A model generated the notes under the pieces. That model was given only the letters and a program-made list of their open reading frames with translations. It was not told where the DNA came from and made no database searches. Positions 25,927-33,516 of a DNA stretch of 64,000 bases are shown in pieces (position 1 is the stretch's first letter; every line of letters starts with the position of its first letter). Origin of the DNA: Flavobacterium sp. LC2016-23 (lineage in GTDB: Bacteria; Bacteroidota; Bacteroidia; Flavobacteriales; Flavobacteriaceae); NCBI RefSeq assembly GCF_009674775.1, contig NZ_WKKE01000004.1:186001-250000 (forward strand). The letters are read 5' to 3'. The position numbers and the translations under genes were made by a program.

Positions 25927-26562
25927 TTAAACTAAAGTCAAAGTACCAAAAGAGCTGGAAATATGGAAATTAGGCGTTTCCGTATCCGGATCTACCCATG
26001 AAATCCAGGTGGGTTCAAACATGTTATTCTGCTGTTTTTTGTATTTAGCTCTGAAAAGTCCGGCTTCAATAATATTGTTTTGAATTAAATGGAAGTATTT
26101 TAAAGACTGAATACTTATGGTTATTTCGACCACGAAATAATCGTCTTTTGTATGTGATTTTACACTAATATCATTTGCAGGCCAATTCCAGGCATAATCG
26201 AACTTTTTATCCGGATAGGCAATAAAATCCATGATTCTGGGTGTTGGATCAATTTCTAAACAGTAATAAGGATTCAGTGCTGCATCTGTCCTGAAAAAAA
26301 TTTCGACCCTGTCTGACTCTGCAATGCTGTGCACAGAATCATCTTTTCTGTCGATATGAATATTAGTATCATAAACAGTGTACAAAAAGTAAATGTTTTC
26401 GAGATCCCATAAAGCTCTAAATTCAATTTTTTCCACTTGTTCATGATCCCACGGAGAACTAAAATCGGTAAGTATTGTGGCTTGTTGCCAAAGCGGATTA
26501 TCCCCCAAACCATTTATTTGCAGAATGTTTTCTTCGATACGATTGACAGTGTAATTTTTCAT
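25927..26562 (-). CDS. CBM9-like carbohydrate-binding domain protein (no signal peptide)
   Basis: The 211-residue protein is a single CBM9-like beta-sandwich: WQQATILTDFSSPWD, then FRALWDLENIYFLYTVYD, VEIFFRT and YYCLEIDP, the usual strand order of carbohydrate-binding family 9-like proteins. There is no signal peptide, so it stays in the cytoplasm unless the start is wrong. It lies after the terminator of the beta-helix gene and has its own TACCTTTT element 5-12 bp before the ATG, which implies a leaderless mRNA. Its role is unclear; in other Bacteroidetes such genes accompany sugar-acid or polysaccharide loci. Confidence 0.7.
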   Translation of the reverse strand: MKNYTVNRIEENILQINGLGDNPLWQQATILTDFSSPWDHEQVEKIEFRALWDLENIYFLYTVYDTNIHIDRKDDSVHSIAESDRVEIFFRTDAALNPYYCLEIDPTPRIMDFIAYPDKKFDYAWNWPANDISVKSHTKDDYFVVEITISIQSLKYFHLIQNNIIEAGLFRAKYKKQQNNMFEPTWISWVDPDTETPNFHISSSFGTLTLV

Positions 26563-26566
26563 TTTA

Positions 26567-26574
26567 AAAAGGTA
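26567..26574 (-). promoter_or_regulatory. -7-like element TACCTTTT before the CBM9-like gene
   Basis: One mismatch to TAnnTTTG, ending 5 bp before the ATG on the minus strand. Confidence 0.35.
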
Positions 26575-26594
26575 CGAAATTTTAAAAATAAAAA

Positions 26595-26628
26595 AAGGGG
26601 CAAAAAAGAAAAATCTCTTTTGCCCCTT
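26595..26628 (-). terminator. terminator of the beta-helix gene
   Basis: AAGGGGCAAAA (26595-26605) pairs with TTTTGCCCCTT; the minus strand continues into TTTTTTTATTTTT. Confidence 0.85.
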
Positions 26629-26639
26629 AAAAATTAGTC

Positions 26640-28499
26640 TTATTTCAGATATACTTTGTTGTTACTGATTTCGTTATCAGCATTAATCTGAAGAATAACC
26701 AGTTGCGATTTCTCTAAATCAGAAACGCTAAGGGTTGCCGTATTGACCCCGTTATACACTCCTTTTGCAAGTACTCTTCCGTTTAGATCCAATACAGAAA
26801 TGGTTGCGGTCTTAATTTCTTTGCCAAAATTAACCGTAATTACGTCTGAAGCCGGATTAGGAAAAACAGCAAAGCCCGGGGTGATTTCTTTGGTTACTTC
26901 CACTGCTGCAGATTTTTTAGCGGTCGATCCTGTCTGCAATTCAGAACAGCCAATATCGATTCTGCCATTTCTCTTACGGATATCATCGTCAAAATCTAAG
27001 GTACCGGAATACGTGCTGTTGTAAGTCGGATCTCCTTTATCTGTGGCGAAAGCTCCGGAAGCTAAAGTAAAATTAAAAGCCGCTGCATTTACAAATCCGG
27101 GCAATCCTACTACTGAATTAACATCCTGACCTGTAGCTGTCGCAAATGTCGTTGGATTATAAGAACCTGTAGTTGAACTTCCGTTGAAACTTACTCCTGT
27201 TAAATCAATAGTAAAATCCGTATTGGTTTCTCTGTAAAATAAATTATAGTTCGATACAAAGCTTGATACGGTATAACCGGAAGAAGCCAGAAGCAGTTTT
27301 TTACCCGTTGTAGCATACAAAATATTATTTTTGAAGGTAATTCCCGAGCTGTTCTGAAGATGGACTTCACCTCCATAAATATCAGCAATTGTTCCCACGG
27401 CAACACCTGCAATAGTCGTAACGCCATTAATAACCGCTCCTGTTCTGTTTTTATAAAAAGTGTTATTAAAAATTTTAGTATTCCCGACACTTGTGGTATA
27501 TCCGCTTCCGATAACCCCGCCAAAAATAGCTCCGGTCACTACATTACTATAAACCGAATTATTATTTACAATATGTCCGGTAGACTGACCACCATTTCCT
27601 GTGGCTTTATTCTGTTCAGAACCCACTGCAATTCCGACTCCGCATCGGTACACTTCATTTCGTTGTACCGTACAATTTAAGGCACCGTCTACATAAATAC
27701 CGGCACTATTCGCAACGGCACTCATACAATTAAAAACTTCATTGGAAGCGATCACACCATTTCTTGCCTGGTTATTGCTTGTCGCCCCTGTCGATGTATA
27801 ATTTCCGGCAGCAACAATTCCGATATTGGCAATATCATAAACCGTATTTCCTGAAACCGAAAAACCATTTACATTTCCGGTTACGGTTACGGCTTCTCCC
27901 CAACCGGTGGCACAGTTCGCTACTTCATTATTTTCAATTTTAACATTGGTAATCGCATACGTGGCATTCCCTCCGTCAACTTTAATGGCATTGGCTACAA
28001 TCCCGCTATTGGCAGGAATTGACGAAAGATTGTTGCTGATCCATCCGATATTTTTTACAATGCAGTTTTTGATCGTGATGTTGTTTAGATTAGCCGTTGC
28101 GCCTGAATTGGCTAAAATCCAAATTCCCTTACTTCCGTTTGCGATTTTATTCGAAATAGTCAAACCATCAACGGTCACGCTACTTGTATTGACAATTCCC
28201 AATACATAGGTATCCGAGCTTGTCCAGCCGGAAGCGTTAATAACCACAGCAGCCGAACCGCTTTTTTGAATCGTCAGTGGTTTCCCGACAAAAATAGGTC
28301 CTGTAACAGGATATGTTCCTGATAAAACCAATACGGTTCCGCCGGACGGAGCCACCTGAACTCCTTTTGCAATGGTCTTGAATGGTAAGGCAGCCGTTCC
28401 TGTTCCTGTAACATCATTTCCGGTTGTAGAGACATACGTCTGGGCAAAGCCCTGCACAAAACACAATAAAATAATAAATGTAATTTTTCTGATTTTCAT
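26640..28499 (-). CDS. T9SS-secreted right-handed beta-helix protein
   Basis: I start at 28499 (MKIRKITFIILLCFVQGFAQ); the eight residues before it lack support. After the signal peptide, residues ~20-500 are repeated beta-helix coils rich in N/G/V (DGLTISNKIANGSKGIWIL, NVKIENNEVANC), as in pectate-lyase-like and chondroitinase-B-like folds with DUF1565 at the start (TYVSTTGNDVTGTGT). The last ~80 residues are a type A T9SS sorting domain (GFAVFPNPASDVITVNFG ... NNKVYLK). It is therefore secreted or surface-bound, probably a polysaccharide lyase or hydrolase. Operators of the LacI-type regulator upstream place it in the amino-sugar regulon. Substrate unknown. Confidence 0.85.
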   Translation of the reverse strand: MKIRKITFIILLCFVQGFAQTYVSTTGNDVTGTGTAALPFKTIAKGVQVAPSGGTVLVLSGTYPVTGPIFVGKPLTIQKSGSAAVVINASGWTSSDTYVLGIVNTSSVTVDGLTISNKIANGSKGIWILANSGATANLNNITIKNCIVKNIGWISNNLSSIPANSGIVANAIKVDGGNATYAITNVKIENNEVANCATGWGEAVTVTGNVNGFSVSGNTVYDIANIGIVAAGNYTSTGATSNNQARNGVIASNEVFNCMSAVANSAGIYVDGALNCTVQRNEVYRCGVGIAVGSEQNKATGNGGQSTGHIVNNNSVYSNVVTGAIFGGVIGSGYTTSVGNTKIFNNTFYKNRTGAVINGVTTIAGVAVGTIADIYGGEVHLQNSSGITFKNNILYATTGKKLLLASSGYTVSSFVSNYNLFYRETNTDFTIDLTGVSFNGSSTTGSYNPTTFATATGQDVNSVVGLPGFVNAAAFNFTLASGAFATDKGDPTYNSTYSGTLDFDDDIRKRNGRIDIGCSELQTGSTAKKSAAVEVTKEITPGFAVFPNPASDVITVNFGKEIKTATISVLDLNGRVLAKGVYNGVNTATLSVSDLEKSQLVILQINADNEISNNKVYLK

Positions 28500-28535
28500 A
28501 ATTTGATATTTTGGATTTAACAATTAAAAAAAATA

Positions 28536-28696
28536 TTGAGTTATACACTTAAGTAATTTTAGAAAGAACTTATTATTAGCTATTTATTTTACTAAGTGTT
28601 GTTCTAATGTCAATCATTATAGTTGTTTATAACATTAAATGGAAAAACCAACTTCTATCAACTGATTATCAAAAAGCAGCTAAGTGTATAACTCAA
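28536..28696. repeat. 161-bp element with 16-bp perfect inverted ends (MITE-like)
   Basis: TTGAGTTATACACTTA (28536-28551) is the exact reverse complement of 28681-28696. The 129 bp between are AT-rich without an ORF. It lies inside the predicted 5' leader of the beta-helix gene. Confidence 0.65.
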
Positions 28697-28833
28697 AAAA
28701 ATTATATATAAAATATTGCAATATTTTCTATTTCAAATATGCCTGTCCTTTATTTCAATTTTAGAAGATAAAAACAGTAATTAATATTCTGTTTTATTCT
28801 TTCTTGAAACACTATAAACAAGCTTATTTCTTA

Positions 28834-28864
28834 CTAAAGTAAATATTGTACTTTAATTTTCAAT
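28834..28864 (-). promoter_or_regulatory. beta-helix gene promoter ATTG-N19-TACTTTAG
   Basis: Minus-strand ATTG (plus 28861-28864) and TACTTTAG (plus 28834-28841), 19 bp apart; same layout as the SusC promoter at 15451. Confidence 0.6.
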
Positions 28865-28881
28865 AAATTACCAGAAAAAAA

Positions 28882-28895
28882 TGTGTTCGAACACA
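28882..28895. promoter_or_regulatory. LacI-type operator TGTGTTCGAACACA (perfect palindrome)
   Basis: The consensus copy of the motif, 17 bp upstream of the beta-helix -33 element (centre about -60). Confidence 0.85.
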
Positions 28896-28958
28896 GTATT
28901 TTAAACTTTTGAAAGTATTTTATTACGTATTTTTAATATTTTTTATACAATTTCAAAA

Positions 28959-28972
28959 TGTGTTTGAGCACA
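28959..28972. promoter_or_regulatory. LacI-type operator TGTGTTTGAGCACA
   Basis: Second site of the beta-helix promoter, 77 bp centre-to-centre from the first. Confidence 0.7.
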
Positions 28973-29149
28973 AGTAAATATTATACTATAAAAAAGACAT
29001 GTAAGTACCTTATGTAATCTTATACCGAGTAATAGATAAAAAACGCTTTCATAACTATAACAGTCGAGTAGATAAACTTTAGAACTAAAAACCAAATTCG
29101 TAAATTATTCTGCTAAAATTAAATATATCAGACGTATGGTAAGATGTGC

Positions 29150-29414
29150 TGGAGATCAATTATACCTATAACATCCGTGACTGGCTGACAGGCATTAATG
29201 ATGTTGCTGCCTTAAGCAAAACGGGAGATGCAAAGCATTTATTTGCTTTTAAAATCAATTACAACAATACACCTACTATCACGTAGATAAAGCCTTTACA
29301 ACTGAAATACAGCGGATGCCTTTTGGAGCAGTACTTCAGATGCGACGCCTATATTACGCGGATATGCTTATTTATACGACAATCTTAACCGTCTTAAAAC
29401 AAGTGTTTATCAGT
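29150..29414 (+). pseudogene. remnant of an RHS/YD-repeat protein
   Basis: Frame 29151 onward reads EINYTYNIRDWLTGINDVAA followed by LFAFKINYNN and a stop at 29284. After a frame change, 29335-29414 reads TSDATPILRGYAYLYDNLNR-like RHS core sequence (DNLNRLKTSVYQ) before another stop. Both segments belong to the RHS-repeat cores of large Flavobacterium surface or toxin proteins. No start codon or complete domain remains. It is flanked by an IS6-family remnant, so the site is a decayed accessory locus. Confidence 0.7.
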
Positions 29415-29499
29415 AGCCTGAATGGTGATTTTGTCTCCGGTTAAATTGTCATTTTCTACAGTAACGGTATTGGCACAAAAAAATCAAATTGCACGCCTG

Positions 29500-29718
29500 G
29501 TCTTGTTTTTTACTTCTTTTAGAAAACAAGTTCAATCGAAATTCAATATCAACTCCCCGCATTTTCATGATATCTTCAACATGCCGATAACTAAACCTAA
29601 GCTTAAAATATGCTGCGTGCGATATAATAGACTTCACATAGCACTAACTTTTCGTATTCATTTTCCGATAGGTTTAAAATTCTAAATGCAAAAGTTATTC
29701 GCAGATGCGACAGAACCC
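29500..29718 (-). mobile_element. IS6-family insertion sequence remnant (5' end)
   Basis: The terminal sequence AGATGCGACAGAACCC lies at 29703-29718. On the minus strand, 57 bp inward, a start codon with MNTK (29661) is found, and then the fragment AYFKLRFSYRHVEDIMKMRG (about 29540-29625) of an IS6-type transposase before homology is lost. Stops interrupt the frame. The same terminal 16-mer is at 56107-56122. Confidence 0.75.
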
Positions 29719-29771
29719 GGCGGCTCACTATCTATTAAATTATTTAATGCCAATCAAACGTTTTAAAAGCG

Positions 29772-29779
29772 TATTTTTG
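29772..29779 (+). promoter_or_regulatory. -7 element TATTTTTG of the oxidoreductase-litR operon
   Basis: Fits TAnnTTTG, 32 bp before the ATG at 29812, and overlaps the left half of the shared operator. That geometry suits repression. Confidence 0.5.
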
Positions 29780-29810
29780 TTTCACTTTAACCGATTTAGA
29801 TTAAACAAAA
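29775..29810. promoter_or_regulatory. shared operator TTTTGTTTCA-N16-TTAAACAAAA
   Basis: Two 10-base half-sites with the same 26-bp offset as at 32800-32835 and 51581-51616. The right arm with its flank (CGATTT..ATTAAACAAAATA) is nearly identical to the folE copy. Probable binding site of the MerR/B12 regulator encoded two genes on. Confidence 0.75.
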
Positions 29811-29811
29811 T

Positions 29812-31068
29812 ATGCTTAAAAATCCATCTGTATATATAATAGGAGCCGGAGCAAGCGGCTTGGCTGCTGCAAGGGTGCTTGAAGATAATGGCTATTCTGC
29901 CACAGTGTTGGAAGCTGAGAAAAAAATTGGGGGACGCCTGCAGACCGACATCATCGAAGGATATGCCCTTGATCATGGGTTCCAGGTACTTTTGACCGAT
30001 TATCCCGCTGTAAAAAGATATGTTGACCTTGCCAGCCTGAATCTCACCTATTTCCAGCCAGGGGCTGTGATTTTTAGGGGCGGTAGGCAATCTCTATTGG
30101 GAGACCCTTTACGAAAGCCTTCAATGCTGCTGAAAACCTTACTCTCGCCTGCTGCTTCCATGAAGGATAAATTCCTGATATACCGCCTTACAAGGCATCT
30201 TAAAGCAAAGACAATCGATGAAATATTCGACACCCCCGAAATTTCAACTCTTGAATACCTTAAAGCGTATGGCTTTAGCCCTGTTATAATTGAGAATTTT
30301 TTCATGCCGTTCTTCACGGGCATTTATCTGGAAGACAAGCTCTCTACTTCTTCTAGGATGTTCGAATTCATTTATAAGATGTTTAGCCAGGGGAAAGCAG
30401 CCGTGCCGGCAAATGGCATAAACGATGTCGCACAAGCGCTTGCCAGACCCTTGACCAGATCGGTAATCAGGACAAGCACAACTGTGGTAAAAATCGAACA
30501 GGACAGCAGGCGTATACATCTCGAAAGCGGCGAGGTTCTTGAGGCCGATTACATTATACTGGCCACGAATTCGAACAAAGTGCTGTCCGGATACAACACT
30601 GACGCGATCTTGTGGAAAAAATGTACAACATTATACTTCAAGGCAGCACATCCCGCAGGTAATCAACAACTGATAGGTCTGATTCCGGGGCCTGACGCAA
30701 TCATCAATACCCTCTCCTACGCCCAAAGGGTCGCTACTCAAAAGGATAACGAGGTGATGCTTTCGGTAACCATCGTAAAAAAACACGCTTTGGAAAATAA
30801 GGAACTAATTGAAAAAGTACAAGCGGAACTGCTGGAGCATTGCGGATTTACGAATCTTAGGTTTGTAAAGTTATATCATATCCCCAAGGCGTTACCCGAC
30901 TTAAAAGATGTGTCCTACAGACCAAAGAATCTAATAGTCTCCGAAGGCATTTTCCTTGCAGGTGATATGCTTGCCAACGGTTCACTAAATGCTGCACTAC
31001 TATCAGGAGAGGACGCGGCTAAGGCCGTGATAGAGCAGCATAAGTCAGTCGTGAGTCAGAAGCGATAA
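29812..31068 (+). CDS. FAD-dependent amine-oxidase/phytoene-desaturase-like oxidoreductase
   Basis: The 418-residue flavoprotein has an N-terminal dinucleotide-binding motif IGAGASGLAAARVLE followed by the GGRLQT segment typical of the amine oxidase, protoporphyrinogen oxidase and carotenoid desaturase superfamily, plus a C-terminal FAD motif (GIFLAGDMLANGSLNAAL). The exact substrate is not clear. Members of this group often sit with light-responsive MerR/B12 regulators and act in carotenoid or related lipid oxidation. It is 59 bp upstream of the regulator gene in the same direction, behind the shared operator. The codon use and GC content look higher than in the flanks, which suggests transfer of the three-gene block. 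Confidence 0.75.
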   Translation: MLKNPSVYIIGAGASGLAAARVLEDNGYSATVLEAEKKIGGRLQTDIIEGYALDHGFQVLLTDYPAVKRYVDLASLNLTYFQPGAVIFRGGRQSLLGDPLRKPSMLLKTLLSPAASMKDKFLIYRLTRHLKAKTIDEIFDTPEISTLEYLKAYGFSPVIIENFFMPFFTGIYLEDKLSTSSRMFEFIYKMFSQGKAAVPANGINDVAQALARPLTRSVIRTSTTVVKIEQDSRRIHLESGEVLEADYIILATNSNKVLSGYNTDAILWKKCTTLYFKAAHPAGNQQLIGLIPGPDAIINTLSYAQRVATQKDNEVMLSVTIVKKHALENKELIEKVQAELLEHCGFTNLRFVKLYHIPKALPDLKDVSYRPKNLIVSEGIFLAGDMLANGSLNAALLSGEDAAKAVIEQHKSVVSQKR

Positions 31069-31127
31069 CCACAGGGGTACCATATGTTGGAACATAGTAA
31101 GTTTTTTTTAACAATTTTCAAAAGCAG

Positions 31128-32057
31128 ATGGACAACATAAAGAACACTTTTACCATAAAAGACCTTGAACACCTTACCGGTATAAGGGCCCACACCATAC
31201 GTATTTGGGAAAAAAGGTATGCAATTCTGAAGCCCATCCGTACCAGTGCAAATTTCAGGCTTTACGACACCGCGAGCCTGCAAAAGATTTTAAACATCTG
31301 TACCTTAAACAGCCACGGTTACAAAATAAGTCATATTGCAAAAATGGCGGAAGGCCGTATTCCTGAACTGGTTCGGGAAATCCTGACCGATAAGACAGTA
31401 AACGATCATGCTATAAGTGATTTCAAAATAGCAATGATGAATTTTGATACACGCTTATTCCTTGCTACCTATAACAGCCTTTTGAATACCAAATCCTTCC
31501 GGGATATTTTTTACGATTCTTTCATCCCATTGCTCGACGAGATGGGTATGCTCTGGCAGACCCATACAATTACTGCCTCACATGAACACTTTATCAGTAA
31601 CCTTATCAAGCAAAAAATAATACTGAATATAGAACGGCAGCAGATTAAGGAAAACACCATAAAAGACCGAACCTATGTACTTTACCTCCCGGAAGGCGAA
31701 ATCCATGAGGTTGGACTGATGCTCATCAATTATGAGCTGCTATATTACGGTTTCCATACGGTATATCTGGGAGAGAGTGTACCAATGGAGGATATCGTGA
31801 ACATTGGCAGGATTTTCGGTAACGTCACCTTTGTAACCTACCTTACCATAGAGCAATCACCGGGCGATACAAGCCGATATGTAGGCGAAATGCAGGAAAA
31901 AGTATTAAAACAAGAAAACAGCCAACTGATTATCTGCGGTCGCTGTAGCAGTCTGGTTGAAAAAAATCATTATAGCAACTTGCAAACCTACCGCTCGGTC
32001 AAAGAATATACCAGTACCTTAGACCCCAATGCCGTTGCGTTAGGGCCAGCCTTTTAA
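31128..32057 (+). CDS. MerR-family B12-dependent photoreceptor-type regulator (CarH/LitR-like)
   Basis: The 309-residue protein has a MerR HTH (residues ~8-75: FTIKDLEHLTGIRAHTIRIW, EKRYAI). A helical bundle follows with W143 and E153-H154 (W-x9-E-H, the light-sensing signature of CarH). A Rossmann cobalamin domain then carries the ligand motif E-I-H193-E-V-G (consensus D/E-x-H-x-x-G). All residues that contact adenosylcobalamin in CarH therefore appear to be present. CarH-type proteins repress in the dark and release DNA on illumination. The neighbours (flavin oxidoreductase, folE) and the shared palindrome support a small light regulon. The light function is inferred. Confidence 0.85.
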   Translation: MDNIKNTFTIKDLEHLTGIRAHTIRIWEKRYAILKPIRTSANFRLYDTASLQKILNICTLNSHGYKISHIAKMAEGRIPELVREILTDKTVNDHAISDFKIAMMNFDTRLFLATYNSLLNTKSFRDIFYDSFIPLLDEMGMLWQTHTITASHEHFISNLIKQKIILNIERQQIKENTIKDRTYVLYLPEGEIHEVGLMLINYELLYYGFHTVYLGESVPMEDIVNIGRIFGNVTFVTYLTIEQSPGDTSRYVGEMQEKVLKQENSQLIICGRCSSLVEKNHYSNLQTYRSVKEYTSTLDPNAVALGPAF

Positions 32058-32084
32058 AATACAATAAGAAATACCAGCAGCAAC

Positions 32085-32765
32085 TTAACGGAACAGGTAA
32101 TTGTGCAGCTCTGCAATTTTATCGGCAGTACTCAAACGTCCGCCATAATAAACTGTAGTGGTAGATGAGGCGTCATCAGCAACTCCCCGCGAGCAGACAC
32201 AAAGGTGTTTTGCCTCCACAATCACAGCAATATCATCGGTCTCAAGTACCGAAGCAAGTTCAGCGCCGATCTGGTTGGTCAGTCGCTCCTGCACCTGTGG
32301 ACGCCTGCCGAAATACTGAACAATCCTATTGAGCTTGGATAAACCTATGACCTTGCCTGAAGATATGTAGGCCACATGTACCCTTCCCATAATAGGCACG
32401 AAATGATGTTCGCAATAGGAATATAACGTAATATTCTTTTCGATGATCATCTGGTTATAAGCATAGGTATTCAAAAAGAGTGTGCTTGCAGGCTTATTGG
32501 CAGGATCAAGCCCGGAGAATATCTCTTCGATATACATTTTTGCTACCCTTTCAGGAGTTCCCCGAAGGGAGTCGTCGCTCAGATCAAGCCCCATTACTTC
32601 CATGATTTCTTTAAAAAGTACTGCAATCCTGCTCTTTTTTTCCTCATTGGAAACGTTAAAAGCATCTTCTCTAATCGGTGTAGCGACGTTGGAAGCGATA
32701 AGGCCTTGACTGATTATCGCTGTATCATTAGAACAGAACTCTGTTTCCTGGTGTATATCTTTCAT
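32085..32765 (-). CDS. folE: GTP cyclohydrolase I
   Basis: The 226-residue type I GTP cyclohydrolase (GTP to dihydroneopterin triphosphate) shows the zinc ligands in YCEHHFVP and HLCVCSRG. It also has the GTP-binding segments GLSKLNRIVQYFGRRPQVQERL and DDASSTTT. The N-terminal ~40 residues are less conserved. It converges with the MerR/B12 gene and has its own promoter (TAGATTTG at 32789-32796) next to the shared operator. LitR/CarH loci in other bacteria often carry folE together with photolyase or cryptochrome genes, perhaps for the pterin antenna. A housekeeping folE probably exists elsewhere; this would be the light-controlled copy. Confidence 0.92.
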   Translation of the reverse strand: MKDIHQETEFCSNDTAIISQGLIASNVATPIREDAFNVSNEEKKSRIAVLFKEIMEVMGLDLSDDSLRGTPERVAKMYIEEIFSGLDPANKPASTLFLNTYAYNQMIIEKNITLYSYCEHHFVPIMGRVHVAYISSGKVIGLSKLNRIVQYFGRRPQVQERLTNQIGAELASVLETDDIAVIVEAKHLCVCSRGVADDASSTTTVYYGGRLSTADKIAELHNYLFR

Positions 32766-32788
32766 TATATGGTTTTAAAACTATATTG

Positions 32789-32796
32789 CAAATCTA
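32789..32796 (-). promoter_or_regulatory. folE -7 element TAGATTTG
   Basis: A perfect TAnnTTTG on the minus strand, 24 bp before the folE ATG and 3 bp from the operator. Confidence 0.65.
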
Positions 32797-32799
32797 CTA

Positions 32800-32835
32800 T
32801 TTTGTTTAATATAAATCGATTTTTATTAAACAAAA
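32800..32835. promoter_or_regulatory. shared operator TTTTGTTTAA-N16-TTAAACAAAA
   Basis: A perfect inverted repeat (arms extend to 12-13 bp, ATTTTGTTTAATA/TATTAAACAAAAT) occupying the -33 region of folE. Confidence 0.85.
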
Positions 32836-32840
32836 TAACA

Positions 32841-33089
32841 ACAGTGCAAACAGAACCAAACCTTATTACCGAAGTCTTACAGTTCTGGAATATTTGACAG
32901 TCCAAGCTAGTAAGTACGATTCTTTTGCAAATTGAAAGTTTTTAAATCCGTAGTTCCAATTCTCCACTTAAAAGATATTACTTCTAAAAGATAGTATGAA
33001 GATATCTGATTCTGCCACATCTTTCAGAATCAAACATGACTAGTAATTAGAAATTAAACTACTTATGTATAAATTGATTTAAAATTACA
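32841..33089. other. spacer without recognised features
   Basis: AT-rich sequence between the folE control region and an IS6 remnant. I see no ORF with protein features, RNA gene or clear repeat. Confidence 0.5.
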
Positions 33090-33440
33090 AATGACTACGC
33101 ACTCATTCTCTGTCTTTTTCTGGTCAAAAGAAAGTCCACAGTATTACCTGGTTTATCTACCGCTCGATATAAATAACACCAAATACCTTTTATTTTGATA
33201 TAGGTCTCATTCAATTTCCAAATCGCCTCCACTCTGCCTTTTCTCTTGATCATCTATGATTCAATGAAAGATGTAAACTTACAAACCTAACGCTGAATAA
33301 TGGCATGATCCACAAGCACTCCTCTAATCCTGATTATTCCTTCAACATCGCGGTAACTAAGTGTAAATCTTAATTTTAAATATACTCACTGAAAAATAAT
33401 AGACTTAGAATAACTATTGAAGAAGCCTGATTGAGAATGG
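33090..33440 (-). mobile_element. IS6-family transposase remnant (multiple stops)
   Basis: The minus strand reads, in a single frame with several stops, VYLKLRFTLSYRDVEGIIRI, VLVDHAIIQR, RKGRVEAIWKLNETYIKIKG and YLYRAVDKPGNTVDFLLTRK. This covers the N-terminal HTH and the first two-thirds of the DDE domain of an IS6-type transposase. Stops replace key positions (for example the W after IIQR) and the first catalytic Asp is Asn (KLNETY for x-x-D-E-T-Y). It bounds the light-regulated island on its right side. Confidence 0.85.
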
Positions 33441-33516
33441 GATATTAAGAACCGAAAACGTTTTTAAAACTTAATTTAAAAGACCTTTGGTATTATTTTT
33501 TTATCTTTAAGAAAGA

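Noticed and set aside
15600..28881. Shared 15-mer AATTACCAGAAAAAA at 15600 and 28867
   Set aside because: It lies on different sides of the operators relative to the promoters, and chance 15-mer matches are expected in an AT-rich window of this size.
29422..29685. 87-codon plus-strand ORF
   Set aside because: The opposite strand carries recognisable IS6 transposase sequence; this frame is its shadow.
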